Source: a bacterium (GTDB lineage Bacteria > SZUA-79 > Acidulodesulfobacterales > Acidulodesulfobacteraceae). From it: 49,559 bases of DNA. Shown one piece after another: positions 41,014 through 49,559 of this stretch (positions are counted from its first letter, which is position 1; every line of letters starts with the position of its first letter). The stretch lies in contig JAJZYP010000003.1 of the NCBI GenBank assembly GCA_021798015.1, forward strand, positions 1 to 49,559, given 5' to 3'. The notes below the pieces were generated by a model that was not told where the DNA came from, did not search any database, and was given only the letters and a program-made list of their open reading frames with translations. Made by a program: the position numbers and the translations under genes.

Positions 41014-43524
41014 TCATTTTTCTATCTTTATAAACAGGTTATCATCCGCGGTTTTAAAATCCGCTTCGTCGGAAAATATCATTCTTTTCGCCCGTGCGGC
41101 AGATTTTATATCGCTGTTCACGCTGTTTAAGATGCTTATATAATCGTTATTCAGCGTTTTAACTAAAAGTTTGTCAATCTTATGATTTTGATGAAGATTT
41201 AAACTTGTTCTTAATTTTCTTGAAGCCTCGAGAATATTCAATAAAATTTTAACGGTTTTTATGGAAGATTCGAAGGTAAGTTCTTTTCTGTAGTCTGGCC
41301 AATTTGACAAATGAATACTGCCGGCCGTTTCAAAATTTTTATAAAACGACAGGTATAATTCTTCCGTAATAAACGGAAAAAATGGAGCAAATATTTTTAT
41401 CATATTGAATGAAACAAAATACATAACATTTAAAGCCTTATCTTTTCTGTCAAAATTTTCTTCTTCCTCGTCCCAAAAAACATTTTTTATAATTTCGAGA
41501 TAATTATCGCAATATACATTATAAAAGAAATCGACCATTGCCTTTAAACTTGAGGAGTATTCGTAAGATTCCATATAGTTCCCGCATATCTTTAAAGTGT
41601 TTTCGAATTCCGTAATAACCCATTTATCGACTTCGCCCAATTCAAGTTCCGATATGTCTTTCTCATACGGATTAAATCCTTCGTTGACATTTGTGATTAA
41701 AAACCTTGCCGCATTCCATAATTTAATTAAAAGCCTTCTGCCGTTCGCGACATCTTCTTCGTTAAACCTTAAATCCTGCCCCAGATTTGCCTTTGAAGCC
41801 CAGTATCTTAAGGCATCCGCGGAATATTTATTTATTATTTCTTCGGGTCCTACAAAATTACCTAAGCTTTTAGACATCTTTTTGCCGTTTTTATCAAGTC
41901 CCCAGCCGCTTATCATAACATTTTTAAACGGAATATTACCCGTATGATAAATAGATTTTACGACGGTATAAAATAACCATGTTCGAATAATTTCCTGAGC
42001 CTGCGGCCGCAGGCTCATCGGGTAAATCCTATCTAAAAGTTTTTTTTTATCGGCGGCGCGGGAATCATATGCCCATAAGGCGTTAATCAGGGGGGTCATC
42101 GATGATGTCATCCATGTGTCCATAACATCCGTCTCCGGTTTAAATTCTTTCCCCCCGCATTTAGGACATTTAATAATATCGGGATGGGCTATGGCAGGGT
42201 CCACGGGCAGTTCGTCCTCTTTTGCAAGGATTACTTCGCCGCAATTTGCGCAATACCAGACAGGAAAGGGTACGCCGTAAAATCTTTGCCTCGATATATT
42301 CCAGTCCCATTTTAAATTATTAACCCATTCGTCGTATCTTGGTTTCATAAAATCGGGGTGCCACTTTATTTCACCGGCAGCCTCTAAGAATTTATCTTTA
42401 TTATCTAAAATTTTTATAAACCATTGAAGCTCGCGAATAAATTCGACGGGGGTTTCACACCTGTCATGAACGCCGACATTATGCAAAAGCGGTTTTTCCC
42501 CTTTTATAAACGATAATTTCTTGAGGTCATCTACTATTGCTCTTTTTGCATCCCTTACGGTTAATCCGCTATAAGCCCCTGACGCTTCATTTAATCTTCC
42601 CGCTTTATCTACAATGATAGCCGTGTCAAGTTTATTCTCCTTCCACTTTCTAACATCTTCGGCATCGCCCCAGGTGCAAACCATCATCAAACCCGTTCCA
42701 TAATTTATATCTACGGTTTCATCATATTTAACGGGAACATCTTTATTATATAGAGGGGTTTTAACGGTTTGCCCGTTTAAAAACCTGTATCTGTCGTCAA
42801 GAGGGTTGGCATAAACCGCAACGCATGCCCCCAGTAATTCGGGGCGGGTTGTGGATATTATAAGACCCTGGCCCGATGATGATTTAAATTCTATGTCATA
42901 CAAAATACCGTTTAATTCTTCTATTATAATATCCGCCTGCGCAAGCGAGGTTCTGCATTGAGGGCACCATAAAATAGGCTCGTTCCTTCTTTCTATCAGC
43001 TTCTTATGGTAAAGATCAATAAATGATTTTTGGGATGTTTTCCTGCATCTTTCATCTATCGTAGAGTATGACAGCCGGTAATCGACGCTTATTCCTGCGG
43101 ATTTCCATAAGGCTTTATATGTCTCGATGCCAATCTTCGTCTCTTTTAAGCAAAGGTCTATAAACTCTTCCCTCGTTATCTTCGACTTGTTTATTTTATA
43201 CTTTTTTTCGACATACCGCTCCGTCGGAAGACCGTTATCGTCGAAACCCATCGGATAAAACACATTAAACCCTTTCATTCTTTTGTACCTGACGATAAAC
43301 TCGGCCTGGGAATAACTCATTACATGCCCGACATGGAGATGGGCGGATGAAACATAAGGCGGAGGAGTATCGGCCGAAAAAATTTCCTTTTCGGTATCAA
43401 AGAAATCGAAACTATATGTATCGTTATCTTCCCAATACTGCGCTATCTTTTTTTCGACCGCCTGATAGTCGTAATTTTTCGGAAAATCTTTGAAATTATT
43501 AAAATTTTCTTCGGATTTTTGCAT
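41014..43524 (-). CDS. valS: Valyl-tRNA synthetase, archaeal/rickettsial type
   Basis: This class I enzyme charges tRNA-Val. The HIGH-type motif is PPPYVSSAHLHVGHVMSY (residues 54-71) and the KMSKS motif is KNGKKMSKSLGN. The editing domain has STTRPELLGACVAVYANPLDDRY. Instead of the common bacterial GTDHAGIATQ it has GFDDNGLPTERYVEKKY, and it is 836 residues with no long C-terminal coiled coil. Those are features of archaeal-type ValS, known in bacteria from Rickettsiales. Two zinc knuckles are seen (CPQC and CANC...CPKC). No Shine-Dalgarno sequence precedes the ATG. Confidence 0.94.
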   Translation of the reverse strand: MQKSEENFNNFKDFPKNYDYQAVEKKIAQYWEDNDTYSFDFFDTEKEIFSADTPPPYVSSAHLHVGHVMSYSQAEFIVRYKRMKGFNVFYPMGFDDNGLPTERYVEKKYKINKSKITREEFIDLCLKETKIGIETYKALWKSAGISVDYRLSYSTIDERCRKTSQKSFIDLYHKKLIERRNEPILWCPQCRTSLAQADIIIEELNGILYDIEFKSSSGQGLIISTTRPELLGACVAVYANPLDDRYRFLNGQTVKTPLYNKDVPVKYDETVDINYGTGLMMVCTWGDAEDVRKWKENKLDTAIIVDKAGRLNEASGAYSGLTVRDAKRAIVDDLKKLSFIKGEKPLLHNVGVHDRCETPVEFIRELQWFIKILDNKDKFLEAAGEIKWHPDFMKPRYDEWVNNLKWDWNISRQRFYGVPFPVWYCANCGEVILAKEDELPVDPAIAHPDIIKCPKCGGKEFKPETDVMDTWMTSSMTPLINALWAYDSRAADKKKLLDRIYPMSLRPQAQEIIRTWLFYTVVKSIYHTGNIPFKNVMISGWGLDKNGKKMSKSLGNFVGPEEIINKYSADALRYWASKANLGQDLRFNEEDVANGRRLLIKLWNAARFLITNVNEGFNPYEKDISELELGEVDKWVITEFENTLKICGNYMESYEYSSSLKAMVDFFYNVYCDNYLEIIKNVFWDEEEENFDRKDKALNVMYFVSFNMIKIFAPFFPFITEELYLSFYKNFETAGSIHLSNWPDYRKELTFESSIKTVKILLNILEASRKLRTSLNLHQNHKIDKLLVKTLNNDYISILNSVNSDIKSAARAKRMIFSDEADFKTADDNLFIKIEK

Positions 43525-43569
43525 AGATTATTAAGTTTAGCAATTTTTTTTATAAAAATCAATCATAAC

Positions 43570-43600
43570 TTGCAAAACTTGTATTATTATATGTTATAAT
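43570..43600 (+). promoter_or_regulatory. Probable dnaX promoter
   Basis: TTGCAA (43570-43575) and TATAAT (43595-43600) are 19 nt apart. The -10 ends 8 nt before ATG 43609 and there is no Shine-Dalgarno sequence, so the transcript would have almost no leader. TTGCAA is its own reverse complement and may also serve the divergent valS promoter. Confidence 0.4.
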
Positions 43601-43608
43601 TATAAAAT

Positions 43609-45144
43609 ATGTATCAGGTGCTTGCCAGAAAATACAGGCCAAAAATTTTCGATGAAATAGCGGGGCAGGATAACATTGTCCAAACGCTTAAAAATGCCGT
43701 TATTCACGACAGGATTGCCCATGCCTACATATTTTCCGGCACAAGGGGAGTCGGTAAAACATCTATTGCAAGAATACTTGCAAAATCGATTAACTGCGAA
43801 AACGGTCCTACGATAAATCCGTGCGGCGTTTGCTCCGCATGTGTCCAGATTCAAAACGGCAGCTCGGTGGATGTTATAGAAATCGACGGGGCATCGAATA
43901 CCGGCGTTGACGCAATAAGGGATTTAAAGGAAAACATAATATATCTGCCGCAGAGTTTTAAATATAAAATTTACATCATCGACGAGGTTCACATGCTTTC
44001 AAATAGCGCCTTTAATGCTCTTTTAAAGACGTTAGAAGAGCCTCCCGCCCACGCTAAATTTATTTTTGCAACAACCGAATTGCACAAAGTCCCCGAAACT
44101 ATTTTATCGAGGTGTCAAAGGTTTAACTTCAAAAGAATACCGACCGATATAATTTACCGTAAATTAAAAGAGATTGCGGCTGCGGAAGACATTTCCGTTA
44201 CCGATGAAAACTTAATGATTATGGCCTCTTTGGCTGACGGATCCGTTAGGGACTCTCTCACAACCTTTGACACTATTATATCGTACTTCGGAAAGGATAT
44301 AAAAGAAGATATATCGCCCGTTCTTGGATTAACCGTTAAAGCAGCGATCGTTGATCTTATCGGCGCAATTTTTAAGAAGGATTATGAAGCTTCCATCAGG
44401 CTGGCAAAAGAAATATACGACTCCGGGGCAGATATAAGGCAGTTTATAAAACAGCTTGCATTCTACATCAGAAATATTTTAATAATAAAATTAAAATATA
44501 AAGATATGATTAACGATATGACGGATGAAGAAATAAATGCTTTAATTCCCCTTGCCGGACAAACACGCTCGGAGGAACTTCTCGATATGATAGATATATT
44601 ACTTAACTCGGACGCCAAATATCAAAAAATCTCTTCCCCTTCATTAATGCTTGAACTTACTCTTTTCAGGCTTATAAATATTCCATCGAAACATAATGTA
44701 ACGGAACTCATAAATAAAATCGATAAATTTATATCGCTTAAAACAAATCCGGCAGAAAATCCAAAAATGGAGGGTAAAACCGGCAAGTTTAATTTAAACG
44801 ATGAGGCTCTGACACCGCCTCCGCCCACATTTGACTCATCCTTTGCACTTCGTCAGCCGCTGCCGAAAACTGCCGCTCCCGCTCCGGCGCAAACGGACAG
44901 GCAAGTTAAAATAGCGCCTAATGACGGTAATAATACGCACGGGGGATCAGACGAATTCTTTGCCCATTTCGATAAAATCGATGAAAAATTAGCTCAAGAA
45001 AATAGTAAGCAGGAAACTAACGCTTTAATAGATGACGGCATTAAAGCCAACGAAGCTGAAAAACCCGATGAAAGCATAATCATGGAAAGCATAAAAGACA
45101 TTTTCGGGAAAGATATCGAAAGGATAGATAAGACTAAAAAGTAA
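43609..45144 (+). CDS. dnaX: DNA polymerase III subunit gamma/tau
   Basis: This is the clamp-loader ATPase. The N-terminal AAA+ domain has FDEIAGQDNIVQTLKNAV, Walker A in FSGTRGVGKTSIARILAKSIN (residues about 43-63), zinc Cys (NCENGPTINPCGVCSAC), Walker B IIDEVHMLS and the arginine-finger region TILSRCQRFNF. A Pro/Ala/Thr-rich linker near 400-430 leads to an acidic tail. At 511 residues it lacks the long tau domains of E. coli. I saw no programmed frameshift site. It heads dnaX-ybaB-recR. Confidence 0.95.
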   Translation: MYQVLARKYRPKIFDEIAGQDNIVQTLKNAVIHDRIAHAYIFSGTRGVGKTSIARILAKSINCENGPTINPCGVCSACVQIQNGSSVDVIEIDGASNTGVDAIRDLKENIIYLPQSFKYKIYIIDEVHMLSNSAFNALLKTLEEPPAHAKFIFATTELHKVPETILSRCQRFNFKRIPTDIIYRKLKEIAAAEDISVTDENLMIMASLADGSVRDSLTTFDTIISYFGKDIKEDISPVLGLTVKAAIVDLIGAIFKKDYEASIRLAKEIYDSGADIRQFIKQLAFYIRNILIIKLKYKDMINDMTDEEINALIPLAGQTRSEELLDMIDILLNSDAKYQKISSPSLMLELTLFRLINIPSKHNVTELINKIDKFISLKTNPAENPKMEGKTGKFNLNDEALTPPPPTFDSSFALRQPLPKTAAPAPAQTDRQVKIAPNDGNNTHGGSDEFFAHFDKIDEKLAQENSKQETNALIDDGIKANEAEKPDESIIMESIKDIFGKDIERIDKTKK

Positions 45145-45235
45145 CCTAAAAAAGTGAAACCGCCTTGTTATTTTTTAAAAAAAATTATAGAATAATATAA
45201 TATAAACACAAATAGAAATCTGGAGGAATGTTAAA

Positions 45236-45550
45236 ATGTCCAAAAATATGGCAGGAATGTTAAAGCAAGCTCAAAAGTTTCAATCGGATATGCTTAAAAT
45301 GCAGGAAGAACTCGGTTCTAAAATTGTCGAATCCAGTTCCGGCGGCGGTATGGTTACGGCAAAAGTGAACGGAAAACAGGAACTTATATCCATAACGATA
45401 GATAAAGCCGTTATTAATCCCGATGATGCCGAAATGCTTCAAGACCTTATAGTCGCCTCTATTAACGAAGCCCTTAATAAATCAAAAGATATGGTTACGA
45501 ATGAAATGTCCAAATTAACGGGCGGACTTAATTTACCCGGCCTTTTTTAA
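45236..45550 (+). CDS. ybaB: YbaB/EbfC nucleoid-associated protein
   Basis: This 104-residue DNA-binding dimer has NMAGMLKQAQKFQSDMLKMQEELGSKIVESSSGGGMVTAKVNGKQEL and a C-terminal helix DAEMLQDLIVASINEALNKSKDMVTNEMSKLTGGL, both typical. GGAGG lies 8 nt before ATG. The dnaX-ybaB-recR order is conserved in bacteria and links it to recombination and repair genes. Confidence 0.96.
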   Translation: MSKNMAGMLKQAQKFQSDMLKMQEELGSKIVESSSGGGMVTAKVNGKQELISITIDKAVINPDDAEMLQDLIVASINEALNKSKDMVTNEMSKLTGGLNLPGLF

Positions 45551-45602
45551 TAAATTAAAACAATATTATATCTAAATTATATCCAAATTATATCCAAGAC
45601 TT

Positions 45603-46208
45603 ATGTCGATTAATCAATCCGATTATATTAGAGATATTGTGTCCGCCTTTAAAAAACTTCCCGGAATAGGCGAAAGATCCGCAAGAAGGCTTGCGTTTTA
45701 CATATTATCCCAAAATGAATCGGTAGCATATAGCCTTGCAAATGCCATAAAAGATGCAAAACAAAATATCAAACTTTGCAAAAATTGTTTTAATCTGAGC
45801 GGAGAAGATTTTTGCCCTATATGCAAAAATACATCGAGGAACTCTAAATTATTATGCGTAGTGGAAAATCCGGAAATAATATATGTATTCGAAAAAAGCG
45901 GCAACTTTAACGGCTTTTATCATGTCCTCCACGGCTTAATAAATCCTTTGGAGGGGATAACCCCTTCGGATATAAAACTTAAAGAACTTGCGGTCAGGGT
46001 GGAGCAGGGGGGCTTCGAGGAAATAATCCTTGCGCTAAACCCCAATTCTAACGGCGAAGCCACCATGGTTTATATTCAAAAAATATTATCGCCTTACAAT
46101 GTTCATATAACCGCTCTGGCAAGGGGAATACCGATAGGTTCCGACCTTGAATATGTTGACAAAGACACGCTTTCGGAAGCCATTAACTACAGAAAAAACT
46201 TTGGATAA
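45603..46208 (+). CDS. recR: Recombination protein RecR
   Basis: Acts with RecF and RecO in gap repair. It has the helix-hairpin-helix LPGIGERSARRLAFYIL (residues 17-33), the zinc finger CKNCFNLSGEDFCPIC, and the TOPRIM domain with LCVVENPEIIYVFEKSGNFNGFYHVLHGLINPLEGI and ALNPNSNGEATMVYI. The length is 201 residues. No Shine-Dalgarno sequence is seen before ATG 45603, which lies 53 nt after ybaB. Confidence 0.96.
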   Translation: MSINQSDYIRDIVSAFKKLPGIGERSARRLAFYILSQNESVAYSLANAIKDAKQNIKLCKNCFNLSGEDFCPICKNTSRNSKLLCVVENPEIIYVFEKSGNFNGFYHVLHGLINPLEGITPSDIKLKELAVRVEQGGFEEIILALNPNSNGEATMVYIQKILSPYNVHITALARGIPIGSDLEYVDKDTLSEAINYRKNFG

Positions 46209-46252
46209 TTCCAAACATTCCAAGACCTGCAAAAATTTCCCCCCATAAGATA

Positions 46253-46281
46253 TTGACATATTTATAAAAAACTAATAAAAT
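46253..46281 (+). promoter_or_regulatory. Sigma-70-type promoter for ffh
   Basis: A perfect TTGACA (46253-46258) and TAAAAT (46276-46281) are separated by exactly 17 nt, leaving a leader of about 50 nt before ATG 46339. No ribosome site is obvious in that leader. Confidence 0.7.
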
Positions 46282-46338
46282 GATAATTTTCTTATCTTAA
46301 ATATAAATAATATATTGTTGTTTTGCATGTAAATTAAA

Positions 46339-47709
46339 ATGTTTGACGGACTTAGCTCAAAATTAGAAAAGGTATTTAAAAACCTTCGCGGGTATGGGAA
46401 GCTTTCCGAGAAAAATATCGAGGACGCTCTCAAAGAGGTCAGGCTGTCCCTGCTCGAAGCCGATGTAAACTACCTTATAGTCAAGGAATTTATCGAATCG
46501 GTCAAGAACAAGGCTGTCGGCGAAAAGGTTATGGACAGTCTTACGCCGTCCCAGCAGATAATTAAAATCATACACGACGAGCTGACAAGCCTTCTCGGCG
46601 GCCACGAACCCCTTAATATTAAAGCTAAGCCGCCTGTCGTCATTATGCTCGCCGGACTTCAGGGTTCGGGTAAGACTACGACCGCCGGAAAACTTGCCCT
46701 CTATTTGCGGGGGTTAAAGCGGAGCGTTTATCTTGTTCCCGCGGATGTCTATAGGCCTGCCGCCGTTCTTCAACTTAAAAAAATCGGCGCAAGCATAAAC
46801 ATTCCGGTTTACGAAACCCCGGAAAAGGACGGCAGGATTACGCAGAAACCCGGAGAAATAGTCAAAAACGCCTTAGAAATCGCCGAAAAGCATGCTTACG
46901 ATACACTGATAATAGACACGGCGGGACGCCTTGAAATCGACGAGCCTTTGATGGAAGAATTAAAAACCCTCAAAAGCAAATTTAACCCTAATGAAATACT
47001 TTTCGTCGCCGATTCTATGCTTGGACAGAGCGCCGTTACGGTTGCAAAAACATTTAACGAAGCGATAGGCATAACAGGGGTTGTTCTTACCAAGGTTGAC
47101 GGCGATTCCAGGGGCGGCGCCGCTCTTTCCATCAAAAAAACCGTGGATAAACCGATAAAATTTATAGGCGTCGGCGAGAAATTAAGCGATTTCGAACCCT
47201 TTTACGGAGAAAGGATAGCCGACAGGATACTCGGCATGGGCGATGTTATGAGCCTCATCGAAAAAGCCCAGAACGCCGTGGACGAAAAATCGGCAAAAGC
47301 CATAGAAGAAAGCCTTAATAAAAAAGATTTTACGGTTAAAGATTTTGCCGAACAGCTAAAAATGGTTTCTAAAATAGGCGGCATCGGTCAGATTGCCTCG
47401 ATGATACCCGGTTTTTCCAAAATAAAGGACAAGTTCAACCCTGAAGCCGCCGAAAAAGAATTTAAAAAAATAAATGCTATCATAAACTCGATGACGGAAA
47501 AGGAACGGCTTAACCCCGCAATACTCAACGGCGGACGCAGAAAGAGAATTTCCGCGGGAAGCGGTACTTCGGTCAACGATGTAAATATATTTATAAATAA
47601 ATTCGAAGAAGTAAAAAAAATGATGAAATCGTTTAAGGGCGGAAAATTCGGTTCGCTTAAAAATTTGAAAAATATCGGCGGTATGAAAAATATGTTCAAT
47701 AATCTTTAA
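46339..47709 (+). CDS. ffh: Signal recognition particle protein Ffh
   Basis: This is the SRP54 GTPase that targets nascent membrane proteins. The N domain (residues 1-90) has the usual helices; the G domain has GLQGSGKTTTAGKLALYL, the DTAGR motif (IIDTAGRLEID) and TKVDGDSRGGAALS. The M domain (from about 325) has QLKMVSKIGGIGQIASMIPG and SMTEKERLNPAILNGGRRKRISAGSGTSVNDVNIFINKFEEVKKMM, the RNA-binding helices. The length is 456 residues. It precedes the rpsP operon, a common order. Confidence 0.97.
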   Translation: MFDGLSSKLEKVFKNLRGYGKLSEKNIEDALKEVRLSLLEADVNYLIVKEFIESVKNKAVGEKVMDSLTPSQQIIKIIHDELTSLLGGHEPLNIKAKPPVVIMLAGLQGSGKTTTAGKLALYLRGLKRSVYLVPADVYRPAAVLQLKKIGASINIPVYETPEKDGRITQKPGEIVKNALEIAEKHAYDTLIIDTAGRLEIDEPLMEELKTLKSKFNPNEILFVADSMLGQSAVTVAKTFNEAIGITGVVLTKVDGDSRGGAALSIKKTVDKPIKFIGVGEKLSDFEPFYGERIADRILGMGDVMSLIEKAQNAVDEKSAKAIEESLNKKDFTVKDFAEQLKMVSKIGGIGQIASMIPGFSKIKDKFNPEAAEKEFKKINAIINSMTEKERLNPAILNGGRRKRISAGSGTSVNDVNIFINKFEEVKKMMKSFKGGKFGSLKNLKNIGGMKNMFNNL

Positions 47710-47797
47710 TTTTTTATTTAATTGCATTAATAGCGGTAATCATCAATAATTATAATTATCAAAACTTTTAACTTTAACAAAACAAAGGAGATTTCAG

Positions 47798-48037
47798 GTG
47801 GCAGTAAAAATCAGACTTGCAAGAACCGGTTCTCACAAAAAACCATTTTACAGGATTGTGGCGGCTTCCGGCGAAAAAGCCGTTCAAAAAAAATTCATAG
47901 AAATACTGGGTACATATAATCCCTGCTCGAATACCTCACAATTTAAGGTTGACAGGGATAAGTTCGACAAATGGATAAGCCTCGGCGCTAAACCAAGCGA
48001 TACGGTTATGTCTTTATTGAAAAAACAGGGAAAATGA
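47798..48037 (+). CDS. rpsP: 30S ribosomal protein S16
   Basis: This 79-residue protein starts (M)AVKIRLARTGSHKKPFYRIVAASGEKAV, the universal S16 opening, with ETLGTYNP-like EILGTYNP next. It uses a GTG start at 47798 supported by AAAGGAG about 8 nt upstream. Its stop overlaps the rimM start by 4 nt (ATGA), so the two are translationally coupled. Confidence 0.97.
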   Translation: MAVKIRLARTGSHKKPFYRIVAASGEKAVQKKFIEILGTYNPCSNTSQFKVDRDKFDKWISLGAKPSDTVMSLLKKQGK

Positions 48038-48531
48038 ACGGTTATATCGGTGTCGGAGAATTTGCTAAACCGCACGGAATAAACGGAGAGCTTTTATTTA
48101 TACCATATAACCCGGATACCGAAGCATTTTCGCCCGGCATACCTTTATTTATTCAAAGAGACAATGCTTACGAGCAGCTTAAGGTTGAAAAAATCAGACC
48201 CGTAAATAAGGGCTTTCTTATAAAACTTTACGGTTCGCATTCAATAGACGATGCTTTAAGTTTTAAAAAAAAGCGGGTTTTTATAAAAAAAACCGATATA
48301 ACCCTTGATAAGAATGAATATTTAATTTCCGACTTGATTAATTTAAACTGCTATAACAGTAAAAATGAAAATATCGGAACCGTTACGGAGGTTTATCAGG
48401 GCGACACCGACATAATAGAAATAAAATCCACCTGCGAAACATATCTAATTCCAATGACGGATGAAAATATTCTCAGGGTAGATTATAATAATAAGGTTGT
48501 CGTAAAAAACGAAGAAAATTATAAAATATAA
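48034..48531 (+). CDS. rimM: Ribosome maturation factor RimM
   Basis: This helps assemble the 30S head by binding S19. It has IGVGEFAKPHGINGELLFIPYNPD (residues 4-27), VEKIRPVNKGFLIKLYGSHSIDDALSFKKKRVFI, and the PRC-barrel C-terminal half with LISDLINLNCYNSKNENIGTVTEVYQGDTDIIEI and YLIPMTDENI. The length is 165 residues. The rpsP-rimM-trmD-rplS order confirms the call. Confidence 0.94.
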   Translation: MNGYIGVGEFAKPHGINGELLFIPYNPDTEAFSPGIPLFIQRDNAYEQLKVEKIRPVNKGFLIKLYGSHSIDDALSFKKKRVFIKKTDITLDKNEYLISDLINLNCYNSKNENIGTVTEVYQGDTDIIEIKSTCETYLIPMTDENILRVDYNNKVVVKNEENYKI

Positions 48532-48536
48532 GTAAA

Positions 48537-49313
48537 ATGAATAAAAAACTCAATGTTCAAACATGCCGGACTAAAAGGGTAATCGATATAATCTCGATAA
48601 TGCCCGAGTACTTTACCTCATTTATTAATACCGGGTTGATTAGCAGGGCGATAAAAAACGGCGTTATGGAGATTAACATTATCAACCCGAGGGATTTTTC
48701 TAAAGATAAACATAAAAGGGTTGACGATAAAATTTATGGCGGGGGAGCGGGACAACTCTTAATGGCTTATCCTATTTTGGAAGCCTATGAATCTGCAAAA
48801 GCCGAATATGAATTAAAATATCCGATTGCCGGCGAAAATAATTTAATTACCGTTATAATGTCCGCATCGGGAAAACTCTTTAATTCAAAAGCCGCAAAGG
48901 AAATTTCAAGCTACAATCATATGATAGTGATATGCGGAAGGTACGAGGGAATAGATGCAAGGGTTGCGGAATTAACATCCGCATTGGAAATATCCATCGG
49001 CGATTTTGTATTATCGGGCGGAGAGATTGCATCCATTGTTTTAATTGAAGCTGTTTGCAGGTATTTTGAAAATTTTTTGGGAAATTTTGAATCTCTTACC
49101 GAAGAAAGCTTTTCGGAAGAATATAAGTCCGGACTTGAATATCCGCAATATACAAAACCCAGGGCTATAAACAATCTTGCCGTTCCTGAGGTTTTGCTCG
49201 GCGGAAACCATAAACTAATTAACGATTGGAGATTGGATAACGCGTTTAAAAAGACCATGGAAAACAGGCCTGATTTGGTTAACCGTAAGGCGGATAAAAA
49301 ATCGGTTGATTAG
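48537..49313 (+). CDS. trmD: tRNA (guanine-N1)-methyltransferase
   Basis: This methylates G37 of tRNAs next to the anticodon. The SPOUT knot has IDIISIMPEYFTSFINTGLISRAIKNG, INPRDFSKDKHKRVDDKIYGGGAGQLLMAYPI, VICGRYEGIDARV, and the AdoMet loop EISIGDFVLSGGEIASIVLIEAVCRYF. The C-terminus has PQYTKPRAINNLAVPEVLLGGNHKLINDWR. The start gives a 15-residue extension before the usual IDIIS; no better start codon lies downstream. The length is 258 residues. Confidence 0.96.
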   Translation: MNKKLNVQTCRTKRVIDIISIMPEYFTSFINTGLISRAIKNGVMEINIINPRDFSKDKHKRVDDKIYGGGAGQLLMAYPILEAYESAKAEYELKYPIAGENNLITVIMSASGKLFNSKAAKEISSYNHMIVICGRYEGIDARVAELTSALEISIGDFVLSGGEIASIVLIEAVCRYFENFLGNFESLTEESFSEEYKSGLEYPQYTKPRAINNLAVPEVLLGGNHKLINDWRLDNAFKKTMENRPDLVNRKADKKSVD

Positions 49314-49376
49314 TTATGGATATTATATTAAAATACTTACTTTTAAAATAAAATTAATAAAGATAAGGAGTCTTAA

Positions 49377-49559
49377 ATGAATATCGTTGAAAAGATTGAA
49401 AATTCGTCCATAAAAACCGGTACCCCCGTTTTCAAATCGGGCGATACGGTTAAGGTTTATCAAAAGATTAAAGAGGGGGATAAGGAAAGGGTCCAGGTTT
49501 TTGAAGGGGTCGTTATCGCAAGAAAAGGAAGCGGACTGCGTTCTTCGTTCACCGTCAGG
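49377..49559 (+). CDS. rplS: 50S ribosomal protein L19 (5' part, cut by window end)
   Basis: The first 61 codons are present: MNIVEKIENSSIKTGTP, then FKSGDTVKVYQKIKEGDKERVQVFEGVVIARKGSGLRSSFTVR, a clear L19 N-terminus. TAAGGAG lies 8 nt before ATG 49377. It is 63 nt after trmD, completing rpsP-rimM-trmD-rplS. It is missing from the ORF track because it runs off the window. Confidence 0.97.
   Translation, partial: MNIVEKIENSSIKTGTPVFKSGDTVKVYQKIKEGDKERVQVFEGVVIARKGSGLRSSFTVR

Noticed and set aside
43609-45144. Programmed frameshift in dnaX for a short gamma form
   Set aside because: I found no A AAA AAG-type slippery site with a following stop; the protein is already short for tau.
45145-45235. 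SRP RNA gene near dnaX/ffh
   Set aside because: No GGTGCTGTTT-like or GGAA/GCAG loop signature is present in the intergenic gaps of this region.
1-49559. CRISPR array, rRNA genes or further tRNAs
   Set aside because: I saw no regularly spaced repeat series, no rRNA-like sequence, and no second cloverleaf by eye.

Overview
This window looks like the chromosome of an AT-rich, Gram-negative, probably anaerobic bacterium of the broad 'deltaproteobacterial' kind. The evidence is indolepyruvate:ferredoxin oxidoreductase, a MetV/MetF pair, GlcD/GlcF, an activase/dehydratase-type Fe-S protein, FabK rather than FabI, and use of selenocysteine. An acidophilic lineage such as the Acidulodesulfobacterales would fit, but that is inference from gene content. 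No rRNA or species marker is present. Both window edges are open: rplS is cut at the right end, and a genomic island runs off the left end.

Layout. (1) 1-5467 is the tRNA-proximal end of an integrated island next to tRNA-His. It holds a decayed IS3-like element inserted in a helix-turn-helix gene, an unknown gene with its own terminator, a DUF5678-like/retropepsin-like gene pair, and a tyrosine recombinase fused in frame to a calcineurin-like phosphoesterase. (2) 5610-13160 holds a DoxX protein, a stand-alone LigD phosphoesterase domain, and a pentose phosphate cluster (tal-tkt facing zwf, a cyclase-family gene and gnd). (3) 13223-15337 holds a slipin/NfeD pair and a family-4 uracil-DNA glycosylase. 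(4) 15444-21973 holds metV-metF-iorA-iorB, then an HtrA protease and an HgdB-like Fe-S protein. (5) 22249-23214 is a lipid kinase-like gene. (6) 23203-40929 is a very long minus-strand run: rpmF-plsX-fabH-fabK-fabD-fabG-acpP-fabF-rpiB-glyA-nrdR-ribD-ribE-ribBA-ribH-nusB, a selenocysteine tusA-like gene, rph-rdgB-glcD-glcF. (7) valS (archaeal-type) is divergent from dnaX-ybaB-recR-ffh and the rpsP-rimM-trmD-rplS operon.

Two things stand out. First, the ORF track misses a gene at 27522-27779 (minus). It is a TusA/SirA-like protein whose catalytic Cys codon is an in-frame UGA. A stem with a GGUC apical loop sits 17 nt after the UGA, as in E. coli fdhF (18 nt). Second, the island integrase carries a complete C-terminal metallophosphoesterase domain. 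Directly after its stop codon lies the out-of-frame tail of a second, diverged integrase, so the fusion appears to have arisen by recombination at an integrase 3' end.

Smaller signals include two REP-like GGGGACAG palindromes inside the long operon, a 75-bp inverted-repeat element near gnd, operator-like dyads in the island, and several genes that lack a Shine-Dalgarno sequence and have a -10 box only 6-8 nt before the start codon.
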